NCBI GenBank assembly: GCA_937996625.1
Contig: CALKVA010000008.1
Location: 1 to 64,000, forward strand
DNA length: 64,000 bases
Origin: UBA5951 sp009936885
GTDB lineage: Bacteria > Pseudomonadota > Alphaproteobacteria > Puniceispirillales > Puniceispirillaceae
Direction of reading: 5' to 3'
Shown: piece after piece, positions 1-7,921 of the stretch
Layout of the letters: the number at the start of each line of letters is the position of its first letter
Numbering within the stretch: the first letter of the stretch is position 1
Position numbers and translations under genes: made by a program
The notes under the pieces: model-generated
Seen by the model: only the letters and a program-made list of their open reading frames with translations
The model's database searches: none
Told to the model about the DNA's origin: nothing

Positions 1-1
1 T

Positions 2-784
2 TATGGTATTTTATTTGCCTGGATTTGGACATTTGCGATTTGTCTTAATACAGGCGCCTCTTTGCCTGAAATGAACATGCTATTTTTTGTGTTTGTCGGC
101 TTTGCAGCAATTCTCCAAATAGCCTTCACCATATTGCTCATTATGATGTTTAATCATCGAAATTATGCAATTGGCATTGCTCTATCAAAAACTGAAATCC
201 TTCAAACCGCCCTGTTGGAAGCCTTTTTAATCGGCTATGTGGCAAGCTTTTCCACACTATTTGCAATCATAATTGGACTTGTTGGTATTGCTCTTCTTAG
301 TTACCAAAAAATTGAATCCGCTAATGGACATAAAGTGCATTTATTCTTTTCCCCTTCTCACTTTTTGGGAATTGGCTCAGGTGCAGCGCTCGCATTAGCA
401 AATATATTCTACTTCAAGGCAACTATACTTCTGGAAGGTGATCTTTTGCTAGATGCTAGTTTTACAGCTGCGATAGCTATTACCATGCAAACCATTATTC
501 TTGGCTCCTACCTAATTCTAAGACAGCCTGAACAATTAATGCTGTGTCTTGCTAACTGGAGAATTGGCATATTCATAGGTATTACAGCAGCTGTCTCTAC
601 TGCGGCATGGTTTATAGCTTTTGCCATGTTTCATCTTGGCCCTGTTCGAGCTATTGGCCAGATAGAATTAATTATATCGATTTTGTTTTCTTGGCTTTTT
701 TTGAAGGAAAAAATTACTCTGCTTGAAGTAATCGGCATCAGCGTGCTTGGCATTTCCATCATTCTTGTGCTGTTATATGCTTAA
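2..784 (+). CDS. EamA/DMT-superfamily inner-membrane transporter (5' end outside window)
   Basis: Drug/metabolite-transporter superfamily membrane protein, probably an exporter of a small metabolite; the substrate cannot be read from sequence. The reading frame stays open from the left edge through the TTG at 62, so the gene begins outside the window and its first helices are missing. What remains is almost entirely hydrophobic, with about eight predicted helices, and ends in the typical EamA final pair: a motif near FLKEKIT followed by a Gly/Ile/Leu helix. Its stop lies 18 bases before the next gene, a glycosyltransferase, so the two may be co-transcribed. Family assignment is firm; function within it is not. 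Confidence 0.8.
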   Translation, partial: YGILFAWIWTFAICLNTGASLPEMNMLFFVFVGFAAILQIAFTILLIMMFNHRNYAIGIALSKTEILQTALLEAFLIGYVASFSTLFAIIIGLVGIALLSYQKIESANGHKVHLFFSPSHFLGIGSGAALALANIFYFKATILLEGDLLLDASFTAAIAITMQTIILGSYLILRQPEQLMLCLANWRIGIFIGITAAVSTAAWFIAFAMFHLGPVRAIGQIELIISILFSWLFLKEKITLLEVIGISVLGISIILVLLYA

Positions 785-802
785 CTCGGAAAAGATACTT
801 TT

Positions 803-1840
803 ATGAAAATCCTGCATATTACCAGCGATAATAAACCAGGCGGCATTCAAAACGCATTTAAAGCCTATCTTAGCGTGCTATCAGCCATGCATCAGTTTGA
901 GAATATTTATTTCACGCCTAATAGATTGCCGTTTTACGAACTCCAATATAATGCGCGACACCTACACATGTCATGGATGCAAAAAACACTTCTGAGAAGA
1001 GCTACGTATCTGCCCATTCAGAAACTCCATCACCACTCTTTTGAAATTGGGCTTGCGCATAACGGGTTTATCTGCGCGAGCATTCAGAAATATTGCAAAC
1101 ACGTAATAGGTATTTGTCATAATGACAAGCCAGCGCAATTTAAGGATGCAGAGCATCTTATATGTTTAACGCCAAATGCAGTGCAGCAAGCAAAAGAATT
1201 AGGCAGAGATGATAATACCATCCACATGTTACCTCATTATTTCGAACCTCAAACAAAATCCAGTGTTACCTTAAATCCCAATATTCAGGCAAATTCCAGT
1301 GTTAAAATTGGTGCCGCAGGCAGGTTTGTTGAAAAAAAAGGGTTTAAGACATTTATAGATGCAGCCGCTAAAATCAGGAGTGAATACCCAGAAACTGAAT
1401 TCCTACTTGCAGGTGATGGTTCATTATCCACACAGCTTCGCTCCTATGCTGAACAGAGCGGTAATCCTGTAAGATTTACCGGATGGGTTGATATCGAAAA
1501 TTTTGCACCCTCAATTGATATATTTTGTCTTCCCTCTCTTGATGAGCCGTTTGGCTATATATTAGCTGAGATGATGCATCATGGTGTTGCTATAATTGCG
1601 ACTAGAACAAATGGTCCATTATGGATTTGTAAACAGGAGGAGAATGCACTTTTTTTTCAGCCCTCAGATAGTAATGAGCTGGCGCATTGCTTAAGAACTC
1701 TCATAACAGATCCTCAGAAAAGGCTTCGCTATCAACACAATGCGATAAAGGCCATTAATGATAAACGTTTTTCAAAGCAGGCTTTTGCACAACATCTTTT
1801 TTCAATTATCTCTAAGATAACCAAAAAATCAGAGTCATAA
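803..1840 (+). CDS. Glycosyltransferase family 4 (GT-B fold)
   Basis: Predicted cytoplasmic GT-B glycosyltransferase that moves a sugar from a nucleotide-sugar donor to an unknown acceptor, probably in surface-polysaccharide or lipopolysaccharide synthesis. The C-terminal half carries the GT4 donor-binding signatures: GRFVEKKGF near residue 172, a GDG element near residue 203, and EPFGYILAEMM near residue 248 containing the EX7E-type glutamates. The N-terminus (MKILHIT) is the usual first strand of an acceptor domain. At 345 residues it is at the short end for the family. It follows the EamA transporter by 18 bases and converges directly on the Lrp-type gene, the two stops being adjacent. Confidence 0.85.
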   Translation: MKILHITSDNKPGGIQNAFKAYLSVLSAMHQFENIYFTPNRLPFYELQYNARHLHMSWMQKTLLRRATYLPIQKLHHHSFEIGLAHNGFICASIQKYCKHVIGICHNDKPAQFKDAEHLICLTPNAVQQAKELGRDDNTIHMLPHYFEPQTKSSVTLNPNIQANSSVKIGAAGRFVEKKGFKTFIDAAAKIRSEYPETEFLLAGDGSLSTQLRSYAEQSGNPVRFTGWVDIENFAPSIDIFCLPSLDEPFGYILAEMMHHGVAIIATRTNGPLWICKQEENALFFQPSDSNELAHCLRTLITDPQKRLRYQHNAIKAINDKRFSKQAFAQHLFSIISKITKKSES

Positions 1841-2299
1841 TCAAAGCTGAGAGATAGGAAGCGAAGTTGAATATTTAATTTCTTCCATCGCAAAAGAAGA
1901 ACTAACGTCTTTTAATGGAACCTCAGATATTAATTTTTTATAAAATGTATCATAAGCTGCTATGTTTTCTACAACCACCCGCAGTAGATAATCCACGTCA
2001 CCTGACATGCGATAAAACTCCAAAACTTCTTCATATTCAGAAATTTTTGTTGCGAATTTATTCAGCCATTCCGATGAATGTTCAGTAATTTTTATCGCCA
2101 CAAAAACAGACATTCCAAGGCCAACCTGCTTGGCATTTAGCAATGCAACACGGCTTCTGATAATACCTTCTTCCTCAAGCTTCTGGATTCGCCTCCAACA
2201 TGGTGTTACAGAGAGACCTACCTTTCGCGCAATATCGGCTACAGGTTGAGCTGAGTCTTGTTGCAGTATAATTAGAATTTTTTTGTCGACAGCATCCAT
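1841..2299 (-). CDS. Lrp/AsnC-family transcriptional regulator
   Basis: DNA-binding regulator of the leucine-responsive Lrp/AsnC family, normally a dimer or octamer whose C-terminal RAM domain senses an amino acid. Residues 1-60 form the winged helix-turn-helix (start MDAVDKKIL, recognition region VTPCWRRIQKLEEEGII), and residues 65-150 the RAM domain with the typical YRMSGDVDYLL segment. The length of 152 residues is normal. It is divergent from the methyltransferase gene across about 120 AT-rich bases, which probably hold both promoters. The target genes and effector are unknown; amino-acid metabolism would be usual. Confidence 0.9.
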   Translation of the reverse strand: MDAVDKKILIILQQDSAQPVADIARKVGLSVTPCWRRIQKLEEEGIIRSRVALLNAKQVGLGMSVFVAIKITEHSSEWLNKFATKISEYEEVLEFYRMSGDVDYLLRVVVENIAAYDTFYKKLISEVPLKDVSSSFAMEEIKYSTSLPISQL

Positions 2300-2446
2300 T
2301 AAACTGGTCTCCCAATTAATTTAAGATAAACCCACGTGATTTTATAGAAAATTAAAAATATTTTCTAAATTATGCTTAATTATACTAGAAAAGACAAAAA
2401 TATTCTACTCTAATTAGGGTTGTCACTCGCCTATTTGTTCGCCACT

Positions 2447-3391
2447 ATGCAGATTATGAACTTGACCCCTTCTGAAATTTCGCACCACCTCTTCCCTACT
2501 GGATGGCAGGATTATAGATTGATAGATTCTGGGGATGGTCAAAAGTTAGAACAATTTGGACCCTATCGGTTTGTCAGACCTGAAGCACAGGCATTATGGG
2601 CACCAAGACTAGAAAAATCTGCATGGCAGGAGGCAGATGGACTTTTTATCACATCAGGACAAGATAGTGAGAACGGCGGAAACTGGCGTTTAAATAACTC
2701 TCTTCCAGAGAACTGGCAGATGCAGTTTGAAGATATTCATTTCTTTGCAATGCCGACATCATTCAGGCATCTAGGGTTTTTCCCAGAACAATCTGTTCAT
2801 TGGCAATGGTGCGCCCAAAAAATCAAGGAATTTATAAAGATCCATAATCGAGCACCTCGGATCTTAAATCTGTTTGCCTATTCAGGAATTGCCAGTTTGC
2901 ATGCAGCAAATGCAGGTGCAGAAATCACACATATCGATGCAAGCAAAAAAGCGGTTCAGCTTGCATTTGACAATAGAGCTCTTAGCAAATTAGAGGATGC
3001 CCCTATTCGGTTTATCACTGAAGATGCATTACAATTTGTTCAACGCGAATTAAGACGCGGTAAGTCATATGACGGGATAATACTAGACCCCCCTAAATAT
3101 GGCAGAGGACCAAAAGGAGAGATATGGCAATTGCACGAAAACCTTCCATCCTTATTATCTAATTGTCAGCAATTGATGACTAACTCGCCTTTATTTCTAG
3201 TAGCAACTATTTATGCAGTTCGGCTTTCTATTATTTCGGTTCATGCCGCGATAGCTAATAGCTTCTCAAATATGGGAGGGGAATTAACATCTGGTGAGAT
3301 AGCTCTTATTGAAGATGATACAGTATCAAGCAAACCACCAAGAGCAATTGGACAGGCCCTTTATGCAAGATGGTGTGGTTTAGCAACATAA
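2447..3391 (+). CDS. Class I SAM-dependent methyltransferase, RlmI/COG1092-like
   Basis: Probable S-adenosylmethionine-dependent RNA methyltransferase resembling the catalytic half of the RlmI/RlmK (23S rRNA) group. The SAM-binding motif I is NLFAYSGIASLHAANAGA, followed by an acidic-loop motif (THIDASKKAV) and the family motif DPPKYGRG, which supplies the catalytic loop. The N-terminal PUA domain of RlmI is absent. The frame is open from a TTG at 2420, but the ATG at 2447 (or 2456) is a more natural start; no clear ribosome site separates them. It converges on a TrmH-type methyltransferase gene, so two RNA-modification genes sit side by side. The substrate is inferred only. Confidence 0.8.
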   Translation: MQIMNLTPSEISHHLFPTGWQDYRLIDSGDGQKLEQFGPYRFVRPEAQALWAPRLEKSAWQEADGLFITSGQDSENGGNWRLNNSLPENWQMQFEDIHFFAMPTSFRHLGFFPEQSVHWQWCAQKIKEFIKIHNRAPRILNLFAYSGIASLHAANAGAEITHIDASKKAVQLAFDNRALSKLEDAPIRFITEDALQFVQRELRRGKSYDGIILDPPKYGRGPKGEIWQLHENLPSLLSNCQQLMTNSPLFLVATIYAVRLSIISVHAAIANSFSNMGGELTSGEIALIEDDTVSSKPPRAIGQALYARWCGLAT

Positions 3392-3424
3392 GGCTAACAG
3401 GGTGATACTATCCAGCGGTCATCT

Positions 3425-4252
3425 TTAATCAGATTGATTCCGCAAAAATTCATATAAAGAAATGCCAGTAGCAACCGCCAAATTCAAACTATCAGAGTGA
3501 CCCTGCATTGGCATTGCAATAATCTGATCACATGCCTGTCTTAGTTTTGTGGGCAATCCTGCTTGCTCATTCCCCATTAAAATAATACATGGCGCGCGCC
3601 AGTCAGCGGTACGATAATCAACACTAGATTGCAAAGCAGTACCTATCACAGATCCCTTAAATTCTCTCTTAAAGGTGATAAATTCTTCGCTAGTGCAGTG
3701 ACTTACCTTTAGCGTAAAAATAGCGCCCATCGACGCTCTTACAGATTCAACAGAAAAAGGATCGGTACAATCATCAATTAGAATAACGCCATCTGCAGCA
3801 ACCGCATCTATTGTGCGTATGATTGTACCCAAATTACCAGGGTCACGAATTCTATCAAGAGCTACCCAGCATCTCACATCCGCGGTTTTGATTTCTGATA
3901 GATTTGTTGAAAATTGTTGATAGGCGCCAATAACTGTCTGAGGGTTATCCTTGTTGCTGACTTTTACAAGCAAGGAGCGTGTAACTGGTAACACCCGTCC
4001 CCCAGCCTTTTTGCAAGCAATTATTAAATCAGCAATTAAGGGGTCTGTCTGTCTTCCATCTTCATAAAGCAGTCTTTGAGGTGCAAAGCCTTTTTGCAAT
4101 GCTTCGGTGCAAATACGCAAGCCCTCTGCAAGGAACCAGCCTGTTTGTTTGCGATATTTACGTTCATGGAGTGAGCGTAATCTCTTTATATCCTGATTAC
4201 TAGATGAGGTTATAACTGTTTGTTGCTCTGAATAATCTGACATATCACTCAT
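3425..4252 (-). CDS. TrmH/SpoU-family RNA 2'-O-methyltransferase
   Basis: SPOUT-class methyltransferase predicted to methylate a ribose 2'-OH in rRNA or tRNA using SAM. An N-terminal SpoU substrate-binding-like region (residues 1-110) precedes the trefoil-knot domain with its three motifs: motif 1 around RDPGNLGTIIRT (Asn and Arg conserved), motif 2 around LMGNEQAGL, and motif 3 around MQGHSDSLNLAVA. At 275 residues it has the size of RlmB/TsnR-type enzymes. Its C-terminus converges on the COG1092 methyltransferase. Start is ATG at 4252, with a second in-frame ATG three codons on. The exact nucleotide modified cannot be assigned. Confidence 0.88.
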   Translation of the reverse strand: MSDMSDYSEQQTVITSSSNQDIKRLRSLHERKYRKQTGWFLAEGLRICTEALQKGFAPQRLLYEDGRQTDPLIADLIIACKKAGGRVLPVTRSLLVKVSNKDNPQTVIGAYQQFSTNLSEIKTADVRCWVALDRIRDPGNLGTIIRTIDAVAADGVILIDDCTDPFSVESVRASMGAIFTLKVSHCTSEEFITFKREFKGSVIGTALQSSVDYRTADWRAPCIILMGNEQAGLPTKLRQACDQIIAMPMQGHSDSLNLAVATGISLYEFLRNQSD

Positions 4253-4318
4253 AGCGCTATCACATATCAGACTTGAGTAAATCTAGCTAGCAAGAAACTT
4301 AAATTCGCAATTGCTGAT

Positions 4319-5986
4319 TTAAAACAATCCTTCTACTTGCCCTGCCTCACTAATGCCGATCATTTCTGCTGCTGGCTTACGAGGGAGCCCAGGCATTGTC
4401 ATGATGTCTCCGCAAATAGCCACTATAAATCCAGCACCTGCAGATAATCTAACCTCGCGAATAGGCAAGCTATGTCCAGTTGGGGCGCCGCGCAATGACG
4501 GGTCAGCAGAAAATGAATATTGAGTTTTTGCCATACAGACTGGCAAATTGCGATACCCTGCCTCCTCCCACTCAGCCAGCTGGTTCAGAATTTTCTTATC
4601 AGCAACAATCTCATCTGCACGATAAATCTCAGTTGCAACCTTATTAATTTTTTCAATTAACGGCATAGAATCTGGATAAAGCGGGGTGAAATTAGCCTGC
4701 CCATTATCACAGATATCCACAACTTTATGCGCTAGCTCTTCGGTTCCCTTTGAGCCATCAGCCCAGTGCCTGCATTCAACAGCCTCAACCCCGACCCTCT
4801 GAACAATATTCTTTACCAGTTCTATTTCTGCTGGTGTGTCCGTTACAAAATGATTTATGGCTACAATAGACGTAACCCCAAATTTAGCAAGATTTTCCAA
4901 ATGCCTTAGAAGATTAACACTACCCTGCTGGATTGCTTCTAAATTCTCTACTCCCAGCTCATCCTTGCCAATCCCACCATTCATCTTCAGCGCTCTTATA
5001 GTGGCTACAAGCACAACACAAGATGGGCTTAAGCCAGCCTTGCGGCATTTAATATCAAAAAATTTCTCGGCACCAAGGTCAGCTCCAAAACCAGCCTCAG
5101 TGACAACATAATCTGCTAATTTTAACGCTGCTTTTGTTGCAATTACAGAATTGCAACCATGTGCTATATTCGCAAAGGGACCACCATGAATAAATGCTGG
5201 ATTTGATTCTAATGTTTGAACCAAGTTCGGTTGTATAGCGTCTTTCAATAAAACAGTCATAGCCCCATCTGCTCTAATATCACGGCAAAAAATAGCTGAT
5301 TTGTCACGGCGATATCCAATAATAATATCCCCTAATCTGGATTGCAAATCGTCAAGATCGCCTGCAAGACACAAGATGGCCATAATTTCAGAAGCAACGG
5401 TAATATCAAACCCAGATTCGCGTGGAAATCCGTTCGCAATGCCGCCAAGCGACACTGTGTTCTGCCGCAACGCTCTATCATTCATATCAAGCACACGGCG
5501 CCAAACAATGCGCCTTGTATCTATATTAAGCTCGTTACCCCAATAGATGTGATTATCTATCATAGCAGAGAGCAAATTATGCGCAGATGTAATCGCGTGA
5601 AAATCGCCTGTAAAATGAAGATTTATATCCTCCATCGGCACAACTTGGGCATAACCGCCGCCAGCTGCCCCGCCTTTCATTCCAAAACATGGGCCAAGAG
5701 AAGGCTCCCGCAGGCAGGTGATAGAATTCTTTCCAATCCGGTTTATACCATCTCCTAATCCAACAGATGTTGTTGTTTTACCCTCACCTGCAGGCGTAGG
5801 GTTAATGGCAGTAACCAATATAAGCTTTGCATTATCTCGCGATGGTTGCTGATCCAGCCAATCAAGACTGATCTTTGCTTTATCATGGCCAAACGGAATC
5901 ATGGCTTTGTTTGGGATATCTAGTTTTTGCCCAATTTCAGAAATCGGTTTAACTGCAGCATTACGGGCAATTTCGATATCACTCAT
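4319..5986 (-). CDS. fhs: Formate--tetrahydrofolate ligase
   Basis: Cytoplasmic ATP-dependent ligase (EC 6.3.4.3) joining formate and tetrahydrofolate to give 10-formyl-THF, feeding purines, fMet-tRNA and one-carbon metabolism. The P-loop-like TPAGEGKTTT lies at about residues 64-73, followed by the highly conserved region around REPSLGPCFGMKGGAAGGG. The 555-residue length is normal. A strong ribosome site (AAAGGAG, six bases before ATG) supports the start. It is divergent from a GlxA-type regulator across about 260 bases that contain repeated GATAGG elements, so shared regulation is plausible. In marine alphaproteobacteria this enzyme often handles formate from methyl-group oxidation; that role here is inference. 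Confidence 0.97.
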   Translation of the reverse strand: MSDIEIARNAAVKPISEIGQKLDIPNKAMIPFGHDKAKISLDWLDQQPSRDNAKLILVTAINPTPAGEGKTTTSVGLGDGINRIGKNSITCLREPSLGPCFGMKGGAAGGGYAQVVPMEDINLHFTGDFHAITSAHNLLSAMIDNHIYWGNELNIDTRRIVWRRVLDMNDRALRQNTVSLGGIANGFPRESGFDITVASEIMAILCLAGDLDDLQSRLGDIIIGYRRDKSAIFCRDIRADGAMTVLLKDAIQPNLVQTLESNPAFIHGGPFANIAHGCNSVIATKAALKLADYVVTEAGFGADLGAEKFFDIKCRKAGLSPSCVVLVATIRALKMNGGIGKDELGVENLEAIQQGSVNLLRHLENLAKFGVTSIVAINHFVTDTPAEIELVKNIVQRVGVEAVECRHWADGSKGTEELAHKVVDICDNGQANFTPLYPDSMPLIEKINKVATEIYRADEIVADKKILNQLAEWEEAGYRNLPVCMAKTQYSFSADPSLRGAPTGHSLPIREVRLSAGAGFIVAICGDIMTMPGLPRKPAAEMIGISEAGQVEGLF

Positions 5987-6020
5987 GATAGGCTCCTTTT
6001 ATGGGATTAATCTTAAACGG

Positions 6021-6040
6021 GATAGGCACTAGATAGGCAC
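6021..6040. promoter_or_regulatory. Direct repeat GATAGGCAC x2, candidate operator between fhs and the GlxA-type regulator
   Basis: Two perfect 9-bp copies of GATAGGCAC start at 6021 and 6032, an 11-bp period that is about one helical turn, as expected for two half-sites on one DNA face. Further GATAGG hexamers occur at 5987, 6201 and 6233, giving five in about 255 bp; the copies at 5987 and 6233 overlap the start or ribosome-site regions of the flanking genes and may be incidental. CTTTATCC (6150-6157) and GGATAAAG (6205-6212) also form an inverted repeat. Binding by the adjacent AraC-type regulator is inference. Confidence 0.35.
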
Positions 6041-6247
6041 AGGACAATAACCTGTATCACATAGCTTCATTTCACGGGTGTAAACACTTGATTTCTTCAT
6101 ACCGTTTTTTATTCGACATGAACTAATCAAAAAACGTCCATAAACTCAACTTTATCCTTTTATCATGAAATATTAAGATATTGGTTTTACGATATCAAAA
6201 GATAGGATAAAGGTAAAAGTTATAAACTTGGCGATAGGAGCTCTTTA

Positions 6248-7237
6248 TTGAAGGGTGACACAATTAAAGATATGTTAAAGCCCCGCTCTGAACTTGATAC
6301 TGTTCAGGTTGGGTTTTTATTATTGAACGATTTTTCCTTGCTTGCCTTTTCAGCTGCTGTAGAGCCGTTGCGCGCTGCAAATAGACTGCGGGAACAACCT
6401 CTATTTAGCTGGGTTACCACGCATATATCTAATGCAGACGTGCGTGCATCAAACGGTCTTGAAGTTTCCGTAAACAGCAGTTTAGACGCGTTATTTAAAT
6501 GCAGACTTGTTTTAATATGTAGCGGCACAAATGTTGAAAAGCACACAGATAAAGCAACCCTTGCCATCGTAAGACGCCTAGAGCGAAATGGCATTACTAT
6601 TGGCGCCATTTGCAGTGGTACTTATGTTCTAGCAAAAGCGGGAATGCTAGGCGAGAGTCGATGCACCATTCACTGGGAGAATATAGATGCAATGCGTGAA
6701 GAATTCCCACATCTTGAAATTACCAATGATTTATTTGAGATTGATGGAACGCACATAACCTGTTCTGGCGGAACCGCTGCACTTGATATGATGCTGCATC
6801 TTATATCTCAGGCACATGGGGCAAAACTGGCAGCTGAAATTTCTGAAACCTTCATCCATGATAGAATTAGGGATAGCCACGATCGTCAACGAATAGAGCT
6901 GCGCTCTCGCCTTGGTGTCTCGCACCCTAAGCTATTAATGGTAGTTGCGAATATGGAGGCAAATTTAGAAGAGCCCTTATCCCAGACAGAACTGGCAGAG
7001 CGAGCAGGTCTATCTACCAGACAATTAGAGAGATTATTTAAGAAATATATGCAGATCACGCCTACCAGACATTATTTAAATTTGCGTCTTGCCAGGGCTC
7101 GCTATTTACTCCGTCAGACCTCAATGTCAATTTTAACAGTGGCACTTGCCTGTGGCTTTATTTCTGCCTCTCATTTTTCGAAATGTTATCGTGAGACCTA
7201 TGGATGCACACCAAGGGCCGAGAGAGAGACAAATTAG
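6248..7237 (+). CDS. GlxA-family regulator (DJ-1/PfpI-like domain plus AraC helix-turn-helix)
   Basis: Transcriptional regulator with an N-terminal amidotransferase-like (DJ-1/PfpI) ligand domain (residues 20-190) and a C-terminal AraC-type DNA-binding domain (about 215-325; motifs LSTRQLERLFKKY and ALACGFISASHFSKCYRETYG). The nucleophile-elbow region reads GAICSGTYVLAKAG. Known members of this architecture include GbdR, CdhR and ArgR, which control glycine betaine, carnitine and arginine use. The TTG start at 6248 is supported by AGGAG at 6236-6240, seven bases upstream; ATG 6272 is an alternative. Divergence from fhs suggests control of one-carbon or methylated-compound metabolism, which is inference. 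Confidence 0.88.
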   Translation: MKGDTIKDMLKPRSELDTVQVGFLLLNDFSLLAFSAAVEPLRAANRLREQPLFSWVTTHISNADVRASNGLEVSVNSSLDALFKCRLVLICSGTNVEKHTDKATLAIVRRLERNGITIGAICSGTYVLAKAGMLGESRCTIHWENIDAMREEFPHLEITNDLFEIDGTHITCSGGTAALDMMLHLISQAHGAKLAAEISETFIHDRIRDSHDRQRIELRSRLGVSHPKLLMVVANMEANLEEPLSQTELAERAGLSTRQLERLFKKYMQITPTRHYLNLRLARARYLLRQTSMSILTVALACGFISASHFSKCYRETYGCTPRAERETN

Positions 7238-7264
7238 CAGATTTCAAAGTTTAATTTTGATCTC

Positions 7265-7294
7265 AAAAAAGCACCGATTTTAATGTGCTTTTTT
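7265..7294. terminator. Bidirectional Rho-independent terminator
   Basis: A perfect 10-bp stem (AAAAAAGCAC with GTGCTTTTTT) and a 10-base loop lies between two convergent genes, the GlxA-type regulator and sufE. The A and T tracts on both sides let it work in both directions. Confidence 0.85.
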
Positions 7295-7308
7295 AAAATA
7301 CAAGCTGT

Positions 7309-7731
7309 TTATTTATGCAGTTGTGATGCCAATAATTTAATTTTAGATGTCATTGCAGCTAACCCATTTTTTCGAGTAGGCGACAAATGTTTATCAAGTC
7401 CAATTTGAGTTAGAAAATCAGAGCTCGTACTTAAAATCTCATCTGCTGTTCGATTTGAATATACGCGCAGCATTAGAGCCACAAGGCCTTGGACTATTGC
7501 AGCATCGGACTGCGCCTTAAACTCTATTAAATCAGTATCTGTTTTATAAGCAACGAACCAAACTGTTGACTGACACCCAGACAGCTTATAGCTATCATTT
7601 TGATATTCTTCGGGAATATTTGGCAATTTTCTGCCAAGGTCAATTAAATGCTGGTATCTGTCGGCCCAGTCATCAAAAAACGAGAATTCCTCTAAAATTT
7701 CGTCTATTTCAGTTACAATATCTTTGTTCAT
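7309..7731 (-). CDS. sufE: SufE-family cysteine-desulfuration protein
   Basis: SufE-type sulfur acceptor that takes persulfide sulfur from the desulfurase SufS and passes it to the Fe-S assembly scaffold. The core shows the family pattern: EEYQNDSYKLSGCQSTVWF with the acceptor cysteine in SGCQS, then a helical C-terminal half. The open frame runs from a TTG at 7743, but the ATG at 7731 (MNKDIVTEI) is the better start, giving 140 residues, a normal SufE length. No other suf gene is nearby, so it would act with a SUF system encoded elsewhere. It converges on the regulator gene with a shared terminator. Confidence 0.9.
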   Translation of the reverse strand: MNKDIVTEIDEILEEFSFFDDWADRYQHLIDLGRKLPNIPEEYQNDSYKLSGCQSTVWFVAYKTDTDLIEFKAQSDAAIVQGLVALMLRVYSNRTADEILSTSSDFLTQIGLDKHLSPTRKNGLAAMTSKIKLLASQLHK

Positions 7732-7921
7732 ACACACTCTCAATTTAGCTTTTTCTAGACAGATAATTAATAATCATTGGTCAAATACGCATTCATATTA
7801 AAACACATATTTGATTTTATCTCATTTTCATGTGAAATTTGGTATTAGTAACATAAAAGACAATCTTAAAAGTAAGTTTTTTTGTAATATTTTGAGATTG
7901 GCAGCACTGGGACAGACAAAA

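Noticed and set aside
4857..5758. Several plus-strand ORFs opposite the formate-THF ligase gene
   Set aside because: They are antisense shadows of a strongly conserved 555-residue gene; they have no ribosome sites and no recognisable domains.
5987..6247. Riboswitch upstream of fhs
   Set aside because: No stable conserved fold can be seen by eye; the strand reading toward fhs has only a ribosome site and short repeats.
7811..7921. Upstream TTG start of the first GT39 gene
   Set aside because: The 37 added residues have no similarity to the family's usual N-terminus; ATG 7922 is the better start.
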